Assembly: GCF_000763885.1 (NCBI RefSeq)
Contig: NZ_JRKO01000018.1
Coordinates: 1 to 64,000 of the forward strand
Source of the DNA: Paracoccus versutus
GTDB lineage: Bacteria > Pseudomonadota > Alphaproteobacteria > Rhodobacterales > Rhodobacteraceae
Direction of reading: 5' to 3'
Length of the DNA stretch: 64,000 bases
Shown: positions 25,712-34,203 of the stretch, piece after piece
How the letters are laid out: each line of letters begins with the position of its first letter
Numbering within the stretch: the stretch's first letter is position 1
The notes under the pieces: model-generated
What the model was told of the DNA's origin: nothing
Seen by the model: the letters and a program-made list of their open reading frames with translations, nothing else
Database searches by the model: none
Program-made: the position numbers and the translations under genes

Positions 25712-26608
25712 ATGCCATATCTTGAAAGTCTGCGGGTCTTCGTCCGCGTGGTCGAACTGGGCTCGATCACCGCGGGCGGGCGCGACCTGCGCATGTCGCC
25801 GGCCGTCGCCTCGAACCGGATCAAGGATCTGGAGACGCGCTACGGGGTGCGGCTTCTGAACCGCACCACCCGCAAGCTGGTGCCGACCGAGGTGGGGCGG
25901 GCCTTCTACGACAATGCCCGCCGGGTGATCGAGACGCTGGACGAGGCCGAGGCGGTGGTCTCGGGCTTTTCCGGCATGCCGCATGGCGCCTTGCGGGTGA
26001 CGGCGCCCCTGGGCCTGGGGCGGCGGCTGATCGCGCCCCTGGTGCCGAAGTTCTGCGACGAATATCCCGGCGTCGAGGTGCGGTTGCGGCTGTCGGACCG
26101 CAACGTCGACATCATCGCCGACGGGATCGACCTGGCCTTCTTCCTGGGCGAGCCGCAGGATTCGGCGCTGAAATGGCGGCGGATCGCGGAATGCCGGCGC
26201 GCGCTGGTGGCGACCCCCGACTATCTGGAGCAGCATGGCCATCCCCAGCGCCCCGAGGATCTGGCCGCGCATAATTGCCTGCTGCTGCGCTATCCGAGGA
26301 GCCCGGAATACTACTGGGTGCTGGAAAGCTCCGAGGGGCCGCAGAAGCTGCTGGTGAACGGCAAGTTCGACGCCGACGATGGCGACGTGCTGAGCGGCTG
26401 GGCGCTGGCGGGCAGGGGCATCGTCAACCGTCCCCGCTACGAGGTGGCCGAGCATCTGGCCGCCGGGCGGCTGGTCGAGGTGCTGCCGGACCATCCGCCG
26501 ATCCCCTCGCAATTCGGCGTGCTGACGCCGCATCGCCGCCTGCAGGATCCCAAGGTGCGGCTGTTTGCCGATTTCATCGCGCGCGAGGTGCGGGGGGTGT
26601 TTGCCTGA
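25712..26608 (+). CDS. LysR-family transcriptional regulator
   Basis: 298 residues. The winged HTH is at about 1-60 (LGSITAGGRDLRMSPAVASN then RIKDLETRYGVRLLNRTTR), followed by a periplasmic-binding-like effector domain (about 88-295). It belongs to the CrgA/AaeR-like branch by its PHGALRVTAPLGLGR motif. Being divergent from xdhABC-guaD it probably regulates purine oxidation, with a purine or urate as effector; no residue proves that. It is convergent with the methyltransferase gene, 3 bp between stops. Confidence 0.92.
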   Translation: MPYLESLRVFVRVVELGSITAGGRDLRMSPAVASNRIKDLETRYGVRLLNRTTRKLVPTEVGRAFYDNARRVIETLDEAEAVVSGFSGMPHGALRVTAPLGLGRRLIAPLVPKFCDEYPGVEVRLRLSDRNVDIIADGIDLAFFLGEPQDSALKWRRIAECRRALVATPDYLEQHGHPQRPEDLAAHNCLLLRYPRSPEYYWVLESSEGPQKLLVNGKFDADDGDVLSGWALAGRGIVNRPRYEVAEHLAAGRLVEVLPDHPPIPSQFGVLTPHRRLQDPKVRLFADFIAREVRGVFA

Positions 26609-26611
26609 GCC

Positions 26612-27310
26612 CTAGTCCCGCACCCATTCCATGAGGTGCAGATAGGGCGCGCGGCGATAGCGCGCGACGCGCTCGGGATCGCCGCCCTGCGGGGCGGGCT
26701 CGTCGAAATGCACCAGCCGCAGCCCCTGCGCCAGCAGCGCCTGCATGTAGGCATTGAAGGGGCGATGCCAGTTGCGGATCAGGATGCCGCGCCAGCTGAC
26801 CCATTCCGCGCGCTCGTCCAGGTAGTTGTCGATCAGGTAGCCGGTGCCGGGATCGCCGTTCCAGCCGCCCGCCGTGCTGAATGAGTTCAGGTTGGCGACA
26901 AGCAGGCTGCCGCCGGGACGCAGGACGCGCACCATCTCGGCGATGGCGGCGCCGATGTCGTCGATGTCGATGAGCGTCAGGTAGCTGACCACCAGGTCGA
27001 AGCCGGCATCGGGCAGGGGCAGGGCCTCGGCGCGGGCCTGCACGTAGCGGCCCTTGTCGTCGCGGCTGCGCGCGGCCTCGATCAGCTTCGGCGTGGGATC
27101 GATGCCGGTCGCGGCGATGCCTTCAGCGGCAAGCATCCGGCAGAAACGCCCCTCGCCGCAGCCGACATCCAGGGCGTTGCGAAAGCCGCGGCCGCGGATG
27201 CGGGCCAGCATCGGGGCGTCGAGCACGTGGCGGCGCGAGAAATCGCCTTCCTCGCCCATGTCGGCGATCCAGGCCTCGGCGGAATCCTCCCAGCCATTCC
27301 CGCGGTCCAT
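26612..27310 (-). CDS. Class I SAM-dependent methyltransferase
   Basis: 232 residues. The SAM motif I reads NALDVGCGEGRFCRML, motif II-like IDPTPKL, and a post-motif region VVSYLTLIDIDD fits Methyltransf_11. The substrate is unknown. It sits 64 bp downstream of puuD on the same strand, so it may be cotranscribed with the urate oxidase gene. The sequence does not match UbiE or COQ5 closely and no specific role should be assumed. Confidence 0.85.
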   Translation of the reverse strand: MDRGNGWEDSAEAWIADMGEEGDFSRRHVLDAPMLARIRGRGFRNALDVGCGEGRFCRMLAAEGIAATGIDPTPKLIEAARSRDDKGRYVQARAEALPLPDAGFDLVVSYLTLIDIDDIGAAIAEMVRVLRPGGSLLVANLNSFSTAGGWNGDPGTGYLIDNYLDERAEWVSWRGILIRNWHRPFNAYMQALLAQGLRLVHFDEPAPQGGDPERVARYRRAPYLHLMEWVRD

Positions 27311-27374
27311 GCCTGCCTCCCTCGATGCTGCCGAACGGTGCAGCTAGCCGATCCGGCGGGCAGAGGCAAACAGG

Positions 27375-28622
27375 TCAGTTCCAGGCGAAGGTCTTGGGCA
27401 GGCCGCGATACCAGTCGATGATCGCCTGGCGTTCCTGCGGCTCCATGAAGCTGACATTGGCGGGCGGCATGGCATCGGTCACGCCGGCCTGGATGAAGAT
27501 CTCGCGCGCGGCGCGGGTGATGTCGTCGGGGGTTTCCAGCAGCACGCCCTTGGGCGCGGTGTGGATGCCCTCGTACGAGGGCTCCCTGGCATGGCACATC
27601 GAGCAGCGGCCCATGACCGCGTTATAGGCGTCATCCCAACCCGGCGCGTCGAGCATCGCCTGTTGCGAGGGGGTCAGGACGCGGGCCTCGGCCTCCTCGA
27701 GCGTCTGGCGGAACATGGGCGCGGTCGAGAGCCACATGACGATGATGAACAGGATCGTGGTCGCGGCCCAGGTCCACCACTTCATGCCGCCGCCGGCGTG
27801 CATGGTGTTGAAGAAATGCCGGATGGTCACGCCCATCAGGAAAATCAGCCCGGCGATCACCCAGTTGTATTCGGTGGCGAAGGCCAGCGGATAGTGGTTC
27901 GACAGCATCAGGAAGACGACCGGCAGCGTCAGGTAGTTGTTATGCGTCGAGCGCAGCTTGGCGATCTTGCCGTATTTCGGATCGGCGGGACGCCCGGCCT
28001 TGAGGTCGGCGACGACGATGCGCTGGTTCGGCATGATGATGAAGAACACGTTCGCCGTCATGATCGTGGCGGTGAAGGCGCCCAGGTGCAGCATGACCGC
28101 GCGGCCGGTGAAGACCTGGTTGTAGGCCCAGCCCATGACCATCAGCAGCGCGAAGAGGATCAGCATCAGCAGGGTCGGGGTCTCGCCCAGCCTGGACTTG
28201 CACAGGTTGGTATAGATCAGCCAGCCGATCGAGAGCGAGCCGGCCGAGATCAGGATCGCCTGCCAGGGCGCCAGCTCCATCTTGGCGGGGTCGATCAGGA
28301 ACAGCTCGGAGCCGACCCAATAGGTGACCATCAGGAGCGCCGCCCCCGAGATCCAGGTCATGTAGCTTTCCCATTTGAACCAGATCAGATGCTCGGGCAT
28401 GCGCTCGGGCGCGACCAGGTATTTCTGGATGTGGTAGAAGCCGCCGCCATGGACCTGCCATTCCTCGCCATGCGCGCCGGGGGGCAGGCCCGGCACCTTG
28501 CGCAGCCCGAGGTCGAGGGCGACGAAATAGAAGGACGAGCCGATCCAGCAGATGGCGGTGACGACATGCGTCCAGCGGATGGCAAAGGCGAGCCAATCCC
28601 AGATGACGGCGAAATCGGACAT
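27375..28622 (-). CDS. puuD: Membrane-bound cytochrome c urate oxidase (PuuD)
   Basis: 415 residues. Eight or so membrane helices (about 8-310, DUF989 urate hydroxylase domain, starting WDWLAFAIRWTHVVTAICWIG) are followed by a periplasmic cytochrome c domain with heme motif CSMCH at about 351. PuuD oxidises urate to 5-hydroxyisourate and passes electrons to the respiratory chain, replacing soluble uricase. ATG 28622 has AGGAG nine bases upstream; a 20-residue longer frame lacks one. uraH, whose product handles the next step, lies just upstream but is separated by a terminator. Confidence 0.94.
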   Translation of the reverse strand: MSDFAVIWDWLAFAIRWTHVVTAICWIGSSFYFVALDLGLRKVPGLPPGAHGEEWQVHGGGFYHIQKYLVAPERMPEHLIWFKWESYMTWISGAALLMVTYWVGSELFLIDPAKMELAPWQAILISAGSLSIGWLIYTNLCKSRLGETPTLLMLILFALLMVMGWAYNQVFTGRAVMLHLGAFTATIMTANVFFIIMPNQRIVVADLKAGRPADPKYGKIAKLRSTHNNYLTLPVVFLMLSNHYPLAFATEYNWVIAGLIFLMGVTIRHFFNTMHAGGGMKWWTWAATTILFIIVMWLSTAPMFRQTLEEAEARVLTPSQQAMLDAPGWDDAYNAVMGRCSMCHAREPSYEGIHTAPKGVLLETPDDITRAAREIFIQAGVTDAMPPANVSFMEPQERQAIIDWYRGLPKTFAWN

Positions 28623-28743
28623 ACTTTGTCTCCTGTCTAGCTGGGGAAAGACTAGCCGCTTCGCGGGGTTGCGAGTATTCACGCATTTCCCCTTGCTGTC
28701 TTAACGATGCGTTGAAAATCTTTCGCGGGGTGCTGCGGAAATG

Positions 28744-28767
28744 AAAAAGAGGGGGCTTTGCCCCCTC
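28744..28767 (-). terminator. Intrinsic terminator after uraH
   Basis: GAGGGGGC-AAA-GCCCCCTC followed by TTTTT on the minus strand, 58 bp past the uraH stop. It is the first convincing terminator downstream of the bhcABCD-permease-deaminase-uraH gene string. It is embedded in the larger dispersed element described at 28794-28817. Confidence 0.85.
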
Positions 28768-28793
28768 AGGCCCGTGCCGGGCCTTTCACCCCC

Positions 28794-28817
28794 AGGGTAT
28801 TTGGAAAACGGAGAAAG
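28794..28817 (+). repeat. Dispersed element copy with hairpin
   Basis: AGGGTATTTGGAAAACGGAG plus AAAG, joined through CCCCC to the G5C-N3-GC5 hairpin at 28749-28767. The same two-part structure recurs inverted at 43506-43554. Confidence 0.6.
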
Positions 28818-28824
28818 CCTGGGC

Positions 28825-29175
28825 TCAGCTGCCGCGATAGGTCGAAAAGCCGTAGGGCGAGATCAGCAGCGGCACGTGGTAATGGTCCTGTTCGGACATG
28901 CCGAAGCGCAGGGGCACCTGGTCGAGGAAGCGGGGCTTGGCCGCCTGGTGTCCCTGGGCGTCGAGCCAGGCGCCGACATGGAAGACCAGTTCGTATTCGC
29001 CGGTCTGGAACTCCGCCTCGGGCAGGATGTGCTTGTCGGTGCGGCCGTCGTGGTTGGTGACGGTCTGGGCGATCAGCCGGCGCTCGGGGTCGAGGCGGTA
29101 AAGCTCGATCCGCATGCCTTGCGCGGGCGTGCCGTTGGCGGTGTCGAGCACATGGGTGGTCAGATAGCCGGGCAT
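28825..29175 (-). CDS. uraH: 5-Hydroxyisourate hydrolase (transthyretin-like)
   Basis: 116 residues, family length. The N-terminal signature HVLDTANGTPAQGM and the C-terminal YRGS tetrapeptide that distinguishes enzymes from transthyretin are both present, as is the HYHVPLLISPYGFSTY strand. It converts 5-hydroxyisourate, the PuuD product, to OHCU. It follows the 8-oxoguanine deaminase gene by 17 bp on the same strand. The next enzyme, OHCU decarboxylase UraD, is not in the window. Confidence 0.97.
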   Translation of the reverse strand: MPGYLTTHVLDTANGTPAQGMRIELYRLDPERRLIAQTVTNHDGRTDKHILPEAEFQTGEYELVFHVGAWLDAQGHQAAKPRFLDQVPLRFGMSEQDHYHVPLLISPYGFSTYRGS

Positions 29176-29192
29176 TGTGGTCCTTTCCTTAG

Positions 29193-30536
29193 TCAATCGG
29201 CGAGCCGGGCGATGGCGGCGCGGGCCTGTTCGTTCAGGCGATTCGTGTCTGCGGTCAGCAGGTGGTGATCCTGCACCACGGCGCGGCCTTCCACATAGAC
29301 CGCGCGCGGGCGGATCGGCGCGCAAAAGACCAGCGCCGCCACCGGATCCCATTGGCCGGCGGCGGACAGTTCCGAGACGTCCCAGAGCACCAGGTCGGCG
29401 CGCTTGCCGGGTTCCAGCGCGCCGATGTCGCTGCGGCCCAGCACGCGGGCGCCGCCGAGCGTGGCGATCTCCAGTGCCTCGCGCGCGCCCATGGCGGCGG
29501 GGCCGTCCTTGAGGCGGGCGACCAGCATGGCCTGGCGCGCCTCGAGGCCCAGATGGCTGCAATCGTTGCTGGCCGAGCCGTCGACGCCCAGGCCCATCGG
29601 CACGCCCGCGTCGCGCATCCGCCGCACCGGGGCGATGCCCGAGGCGAGGCGCGCGTTCGAGCAGGGGCAATGCGCGACCCCGGTGCCGCTGCGGGCGAAG
29701 AGGTCGATTTCCTTGTCCGACAGTTTCACGCAATGCGCGTGCCAGACATCCTCGCCGGTCCAGCCCAGGCTTTCGGCGTAATCGCCGGGCAGCATGCCGA
29801 AGTTTTGCAGCGAATAGGCGATATCCTCGTCGTTTTCGGCCAGGTGGGTGTGCAGCCGCACGCCCTTGTCGCGGGCGAGGATCGCCGCGTCGCGCATCAG
29901 TTCCCGGCTGACCGAGAAGGGCGAGCAGGGGGCGAGGCCGACCTGCACCATGGCGCCGGGCCTGGGGTCGTGGAAGGCGGCGACCAGGCGCTCGCTGTCC
30001 TTGAGGATCGCGGCCTCGTCCTCGACCAGGGCGTCGGGGGGCAGGCCGCCCTTGGACTCGCCGATCGACATGGCGCCGCGGGTGGCGGTGAAGCGGATGC
30101 CGATCTCGGCCGCCGCCTCGATGCTGTCGTCGAGCCGGGCGCCGTTCGGGAACAGGTAGAGATGGTCCGAGGAACAGGTGCAGCCCGAGAGCGCCAGTTC
30201 GGCAAGGCCGATCCGGGTCGACAGGCGGATGTCCTCGGGACCCATGCGGCCCCAGATCGGATAAAGCGTCCTGAGCCAGCCGAACAGCGCCGCGTCCTGG
30301 GCCGCGGGCACGGCGCGGGTCAGGGTCTGGAACAGGTGGTGATGGGTGTTGACGAGGCCGGGGGTGACGACGCAGCCCCGCGCCTCGACCACCTCGGCGC
30401 CTTCGGCCGAGAGGCCGGGGCCGACGGCGGAGATCACCCCGCCCTCGACCAGCACGTCCCCGCCGGCGATCTCGCGCCGGGCGCCGTCCATGGTCACGAC
30501 CACTTCGGCGCCCCTGATGAGCAGGCGTTTCGTCAT
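29193..30536 (-). CDS. 8-Oxoguanine deaminase (amidohydrolase)
   Basis: 447 residues. Metal ligands appear in VTPGLVNTHHHLFQTLTR, RLHTHLAEN, WHAHCVKL and GLGVDGSASNDCSHLG. The CSSDHLYLFPNG segment is typical of the 8-oxoguanine deaminase/AtzB-like subgroup, which turns 8-oxoguanine into urate and so feeds the urate pathway directly. It is distinct from GuaD, encoded 8 kb away. Its ATG overlaps the permease stop by one base (TGATG). Assignment to 8-oxoguanine rather than a triazine or other aminopurine rests on family resemblance and context. Confidence 0.85.
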   Translation of the reverse strand: MTKRLLIRGAEVVVTMDGARREIAGGDVLVEGGVISAVGPGLSAEGAEVVEARGCVVTPGLVNTHHHLFQTLTRAVPAAQDAALFGWLRTLYPIWGRMGPEDIRLSTRIGLAELALSGCTCSSDHLYLFPNGARLDDSIEAAAEIGIRFTATRGAMSIGESKGGLPPDALVEDEAAILKDSERLVAAFHDPRPGAMVQVGLAPCSPFSVSRELMRDAAILARDKGVRLHTHLAENDEDIAYSLQNFGMLPGDYAESLGWTGEDVWHAHCVKLSDKEIDLFARSGTGVAHCPCSNARLASGIAPVRRMRDAGVPMGLGVDGSASNDCSHLGLEARQAMLVARLKDGPAAMGAREALEIATLGGARVLGRSDIGALEPGKRADLVLWDVSELSAAGQWDPVAALVFCAPIRPRAVYVEGRAVVQDHHLLTADTNRLNEQARAAIARLAD

Positions 30537-32017
30537 CAATGCGCCTCGGCTGCGTGGGCGGCGGCGGCGATTTCCTCGTCGCTGGTGTGCGGCGCGCCGT
30601 TGAAGAACCAGTTCAGCAGCACCGCGGCCACGGCGGCCAGAAGGATGCCGGAGTGGATCAGCGTGTGCATGGAATGCGGCAGCCACTGGTTGAAGTCGGG
30701 CGCGATCATCGGGACCATGCCCAGCCCCAGCGAGACGGCGACGATGAACAGGTTGTGCTTGTTGCCCTTGAAATCCACCGTCGAGAGGATGCGGATGCCG
30801 GTCGCGGCGACCATGCCGAACATCACCAGCCCCGCGCCGCCCAGCACCGTGGTCGGCAGCGATTCGACCAGCGCGCCCATCTTGGGGATCAGGCCCAGCA
30901 CGATCATGATCGCGCCGCCCGCCACGCAGACGAAGCGCGAGCGCACGCCGGTCACGCCCACCAGCCCGACGTTCTGGCTGAAGGAGGTATAGGGGAAGGT
31001 GTTGAAGAGCCCGCCGATTGCGGTGCCGAGCCCGTCGACGCGCAGCCCGGCCGAAAGCGCCTTGGGCGTCATGCGGCGGCCGCAGATGTCGGAAAGCGCC
31101 AGGAACATGCCGGTCGATTCGATCATGGTCACGAACATGACCAGCAGCATGGTCAGGATCATCACCGGGTCGAAGATCGGCATGCCGAAATGCAGGGGCT
31201 TGATCGGGGCGAACCAGGCGGCCTCGGCGATGCCCTCGAAATGCATCATGCCGAGCGCGGCGGCCAGCAGCCCGCCGATGACGATGCCCAGGAGCACCGC
31301 GATATTGGCGACGAAGCCGCGGGCGTAGCGGGCGATCAGCAGGATCGCGGCCAGCACGGTGATGCCGATCAGGATGCGCGGCAGCGAGGCATATTCGGGA
31401 TTGGCGACGGTCGGCATCAGCTTGACGCTGTCGGGGACGTCGCCGGCGGCGCGGGCGGCCTCCAGCCAGGCCTGGGCGGCGGGATCGACCAGTTGCGGCG
31501 CGGTCGGGCCGACCGGCAGGCCGAAGATCCAGTTGATGCCCACCGGCATCAGGCTGACGCCGATCACCAGGATCACCGTGCCGGTGACGACGCTGGGGAA
31601 AAAGCGCAACAGCCGGCTGACCAGCGGCGCGAAGAAGATCGAGATGAGCCCGGCGGCCATGATGGCGCCGAACATCATCCGCGCCCCCTCCTGCCCCGGA
31701 TTGGACGAGGCGATGGCGACCATCGGCCCGACGGCGGCGAAGGTCACGCCCATCATCACCGGCAGGCGGATGCCGAACCATTGCGTGGCGCCGAAGGACT
31801 GGATGATGGTGACGATGCCGCAGACGAAGAGGTCGGCGGAAATCAGGAAGGCCACGTCCTGCGGCGACAGCTGCAGGGCGCGGCCGACGATCAGCGGCAC
31901 CGCGATGGCGCCGGCATACATGACCAGAACATGCTGGAAGCCCAGGGCGAGCAGCCGAGGCGCGACGATGCGCTCCTCGACCGGATCAAAGCCGGGGCTG
32001 GTATCGATTGCTTGCAT
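30536..32017 (-). CDS. NCS2 family purine (xanthine/urate) permease
   Basis: 493 residues with about 14 hydrophobic segments. The nucleobase-ascorbate transporter signature is seen as SQNVGLVGVTGVRSRF, with Gln-Asn-X-Gly, and the preceding helix has VTMIESTGMFLALSDICGR. The family takes up xanthine, urate or uracil with H+ or Na+. GGGAGG precedes ATG 32017. It starts only 39 bp after the bhcD stop with no hairpin between, and its stop overlaps the 8-oxoguanine deaminase start. The context points to urate or xanthine uptake. Confidence 0.93.
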   Translation of the reverse strand: MQAIDTSPGFDPVEERIVAPRLLALGFQHVLVMYAGAIAVPLIVGRALQLSPQDVAFLISADLFVCGIVTIIQSFGATQWFGIRLPVMMGVTFAAVGPMVAIASSNPGQEGARMMFGAIMAAGLISIFFAPLVSRLLRFFPSVVTGTVILVIGVSLMPVGINWIFGLPVGPTAPQLVDPAAQAWLEAARAAGDVPDSVKLMPTVANPEYASLPRILIGITVLAAILLIARYARGFVANIAVLLGIVIGGLLAAALGMMHFEGIAEAAWFAPIKPLHFGMPIFDPVMILTMLLVMFVTMIESTGMFLALSDICGRRMTPKALSAGLRVDGLGTAIGGLFNTFPYTSFSQNVGLVGVTGVRSRFVCVAGGAIMIVLGLIPKMGALVESLPTTVLGGAGLVMFGMVAATGIRILSTVDFKGNKHNLFIVAVSLGLGMVPMIAPDFNQWLPHSMHTLIHSGILLAAVAAVLLNWFFNGAPHTSDEEIAAAAHAAEAH

Positions 32018-32056
32018 TCGTCCTATACCTCCCTAGTTTCAGGACGTTATGTCTCT

Positions 32057-33019
32057 TTAGATCTCGACTTCTTGCGCCAGTCCCTTTTCCTTTGCGATTT
32101 CAAGGACTTTCTGCGCAACCGCCAGATCCTGCAGCCCGACGCCGGTACCGTCGAACAGCGTCACCTCGGCGTCGACGCGTCCCGGATGGTCGCCCGCGAC
32201 CACGGCGCCGAGTTCGCCGATCTGATCCTCGCGGATCAGGCCCGATGCGATGGCATGCTGGCATTCGCCGATGCTGACCGACTGCGCGACCTCGTCGGTG
32301 AAGATCCGGGCGCGCGCGACCAGCGCCGGGTCCAGCTCCTGCTTGCCTTTCGTATCGGTGCCCATGGCGGCGATATGCGTCGGACCCTTCACATGCTGGT
32401 CCATCAGCAGGGGCGAGAAGGACGAGGTGATCGAGATGATCACGTCGGCCTCGGTGCCCAGCCGGTCCAGCTCGACCGCCTCGAAGGGCAGGCCCAGCTC
32501 GGCCGCGGTATCGGCAAGGCGCGACAGCATCTCGGGATGCGGGTTCCAGCCGATGACCTTCTCGAACGGATGCACATTGGCCGCCGCCCGCATCTGGAAG
32601 GCGGACTGGTGGCCGGCGCCGATCATGCCCAGCACCTTGGCCCCCTTGGGCGCCAGATACTTGATCGACACCGCCGAGGCTGCCGCGGTGCGCAGCGCCG
32701 TCAGCAGGTTGCCGCCCACCGCGGCAGTCACCCGGCCGGTGTCCGGGTCGAACAGGAAGACGGTGGACTGGTGGTTGATCAGGTTGTGCTTCTGGTTGTT
32801 CGGCCAGTAGCCGCCGGCCTTCAGCCCCAGCACCAGCGCCGAGGCGTCGAAGCCGCCCTTGAAGCCGTAAAGCGCATCCTCGTGGCCGATGGCCTCGCGC
32901 ACCACCGGGAAGTTATAGGCCTTGCGACGGGCCATCGAGGCGAAGATGGCCTCGATGGCCTCGAAGGCCGCCTCGGGGGTCATCAGACCCGCGATTTCCT
33001 TTTCGGCGACGACGAGCAT
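32057..33019 (-). CDS. bhcD: Iminosuccinate reductase (beta-hydroxyaspartate cycle)
   Basis: 320 residues of the ornithine cyclodeaminase/mu-crystallin family, with Rossmann motif VLGMIGAGHQSAFQMRA, RTAAASAVSIKYLAP and a C-terminal FDGTGVGLQDLAVA. Alone it could be called ornithine cyclodeaminase, but its place as last gene of bhcABCD identifies it as the NAD(P)H-dependent reductase that turns iminosuccinate into L-aspartate, regenerating the amino donor of the cycle. ATG 33019 overlaps the bhcC stop by one base. The cycle was described in Paracoccus denitrificans. Confidence 0.93.
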   Translation of the reverse strand: MLVVAEKEIAGLMTPEAAFEAIEAIFASMARRKAYNFPVVREAIGHEDALYGFKGGFDASALVLGLKAGGYWPNNQKHNLINHQSTVFLFDPDTGRVTAAVGGNLLTALRTAAASAVSIKYLAPKGAKVLGMIGAGHQSAFQMRAAANVHPFEKVIGWNPHPEMLSRLADTAAELGLPFEAVELDRLGTEADVIISITSSFSPLLMDQHVKGPTHIAAMGTDTKGKQELDPALVARARIFTDEVAQSVSIGECQHAIASGLIREDQIGELGAVVAGDHPGRVDAEVTLFDGTGVGLQDLAVAQKVLEIAKEKGLAQEVEI

Positions 33020-34182
33020 CAGTAGCCCTTTCCGCGCGCCGAAACCGGCCAGACCGTCTCGACCTTGCCGTTCCGAACGCCGACATACCAGTCGTGGACG
33101 TTGCAGGTCGGGTCGCAATGGCCGGGCACCAGCCGCAGCTTGTCGTTGACTTTCAGCACGCCGTCCTTGTCCTCGACCACACCATGCTCGTCGCTGCACT
33201 TGATGTATTTCACGTCGTCGCGGCCATAGACGAAGGGCAGGCCGCTATCGACCGACTGCGCCTTGAGCCCGGCATCGACCACCGCCAGGTGCGGCTTGGC
33301 ATGGCTCATGACCGAGGTCAGGATGAACAGCGCGTTCTCCCATTCGCCCTGGTCGATACGCTTGCCCTCGGCATCGTGGATGCGGCCGTAATCGGCATCC
33401 ATGAAGGCGTAGCTGCCGCATTGCAATTCGTTGTAAACGCCCGAATTGCTTTCGAAGTAATACGACCCCGTGCCGCCGCCCGAGACGAATTCGGGGGGCA
33501 AGCCCTCGGCTTCCAACGCCGCGACGGCTTCCTTGACCTGGGCGATGGCGGCGTCCAGCTTGGCCTTGCGGTCCTCGTAGCTGTCCATGTGCTGCATGGC
33601 GCCCTGATAGGCCTGGATACCCCTGAAGACCAGGTTCGGGGCGGCGTCGGCGGCCTTGGCGATCTCGACCACGGCTTCCTTGGTGGTCACGCCGCAGCGC
33701 CCGGCGCCGCAGTCGATTTCCACGAAGATGCCCAGTTCGGTGCCGTGCTTTTGCGCCGCCGCCGACAGGTCGGCGATGTTGGACACGTCGTCGACGCAGA
33801 CCGTCACCGTCGCGCCGGTCTTGGGCAGGCGGGCCAGCCTGTCGATCTTGGCCGGCTCGCGCACCTCGTTCGTGACCAGCACGTCCCCGATGCCGCCACG
33901 GGCAAAGACCTCGGCCTCGCTGACCTTCTGGCAGCAGACGCCGACCGAGCCGCCCAGCGACTCCTGCAGCTTCTGCACGTCCACCGACTTGTGCATCTTG
34001 CCGTGGCTGCGGTGGCGCATGCCATGCGCCTTGGCATAGTCGCCCATCTTCCTGATGTTGCGCTCCAGCGCGTCCAGGTCGAGGATCAGGCAGGGCGTCT
34101 GGATCTCGGCCTCGTCCATGCCCGGCAGGGCGGGGATGTCATAGCCGACCTCGTAGCCGGCGAAATCCGTTTTCGCGTTCAT
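33019..34182 (-). CDS. bhcC: beta-Hydroxyaspartate aldolase (D-threonine aldolase-like)
   Basis: 387 residues, PLP-dependent, fold type III alanine-racemase-like barrel. The PLP lysine lies in HRSHGKMHKS (Lys62 most likely); the metal site is expected in the C-terminal GHCDPTCNVHDWY. BhcC condenses glycine and glyoxylate to (2R,3S)-beta-hydroxyaspartate. It is located between bhcB (21-bp gap) and bhcD (1-bp overlap). Simple homology would suggest D-threonine aldolase; the cluster context decides the function. Confidence 0.94.
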   Translation of the reverse strand: MNAKTDFAGYEVGYDIPALPGMDEAEIQTPCLILDLDALERNIRKMGDYAKAHGMRHRSHGKMHKSVDVQKLQESLGGSVGVCCQKVSEAEVFARGGIGDVLVTNEVREPAKIDRLARLPKTGATVTVCVDDVSNIADLSAAAQKHGTELGIFVEIDCGAGRCGVTTKEAVVEIAKAADAAPNLVFRGIQAYQGAMQHMDSYEDRKAKLDAAIAQVKEAVAALEAEGLPPEFVSGGGTGSYYFESNSGVYNELQCGSYAFMDADYGRIHDAEGKRIDQGEWENALFILTSVMSHAKPHLAVVDAGLKAQSVDSGLPFVYGRDDVKYIKCSDEHGVVEDKDGVLKVNDKLRLVPGHCDPTCNVHDWYVGVRNGKVETVWPVSARGKGY

Positions 34183-34203
34183 GGGGCTCTCCTCAATTCG
34201 GGT

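Noticed and set aside
32057-33019. Annotation of bhcD as ornithine cyclodeaminase
   Set aside because: Family match is real, but the gene is the last of a complete bhcABCD cluster with bhcR, which identifies it as iminosuccinate reductase.
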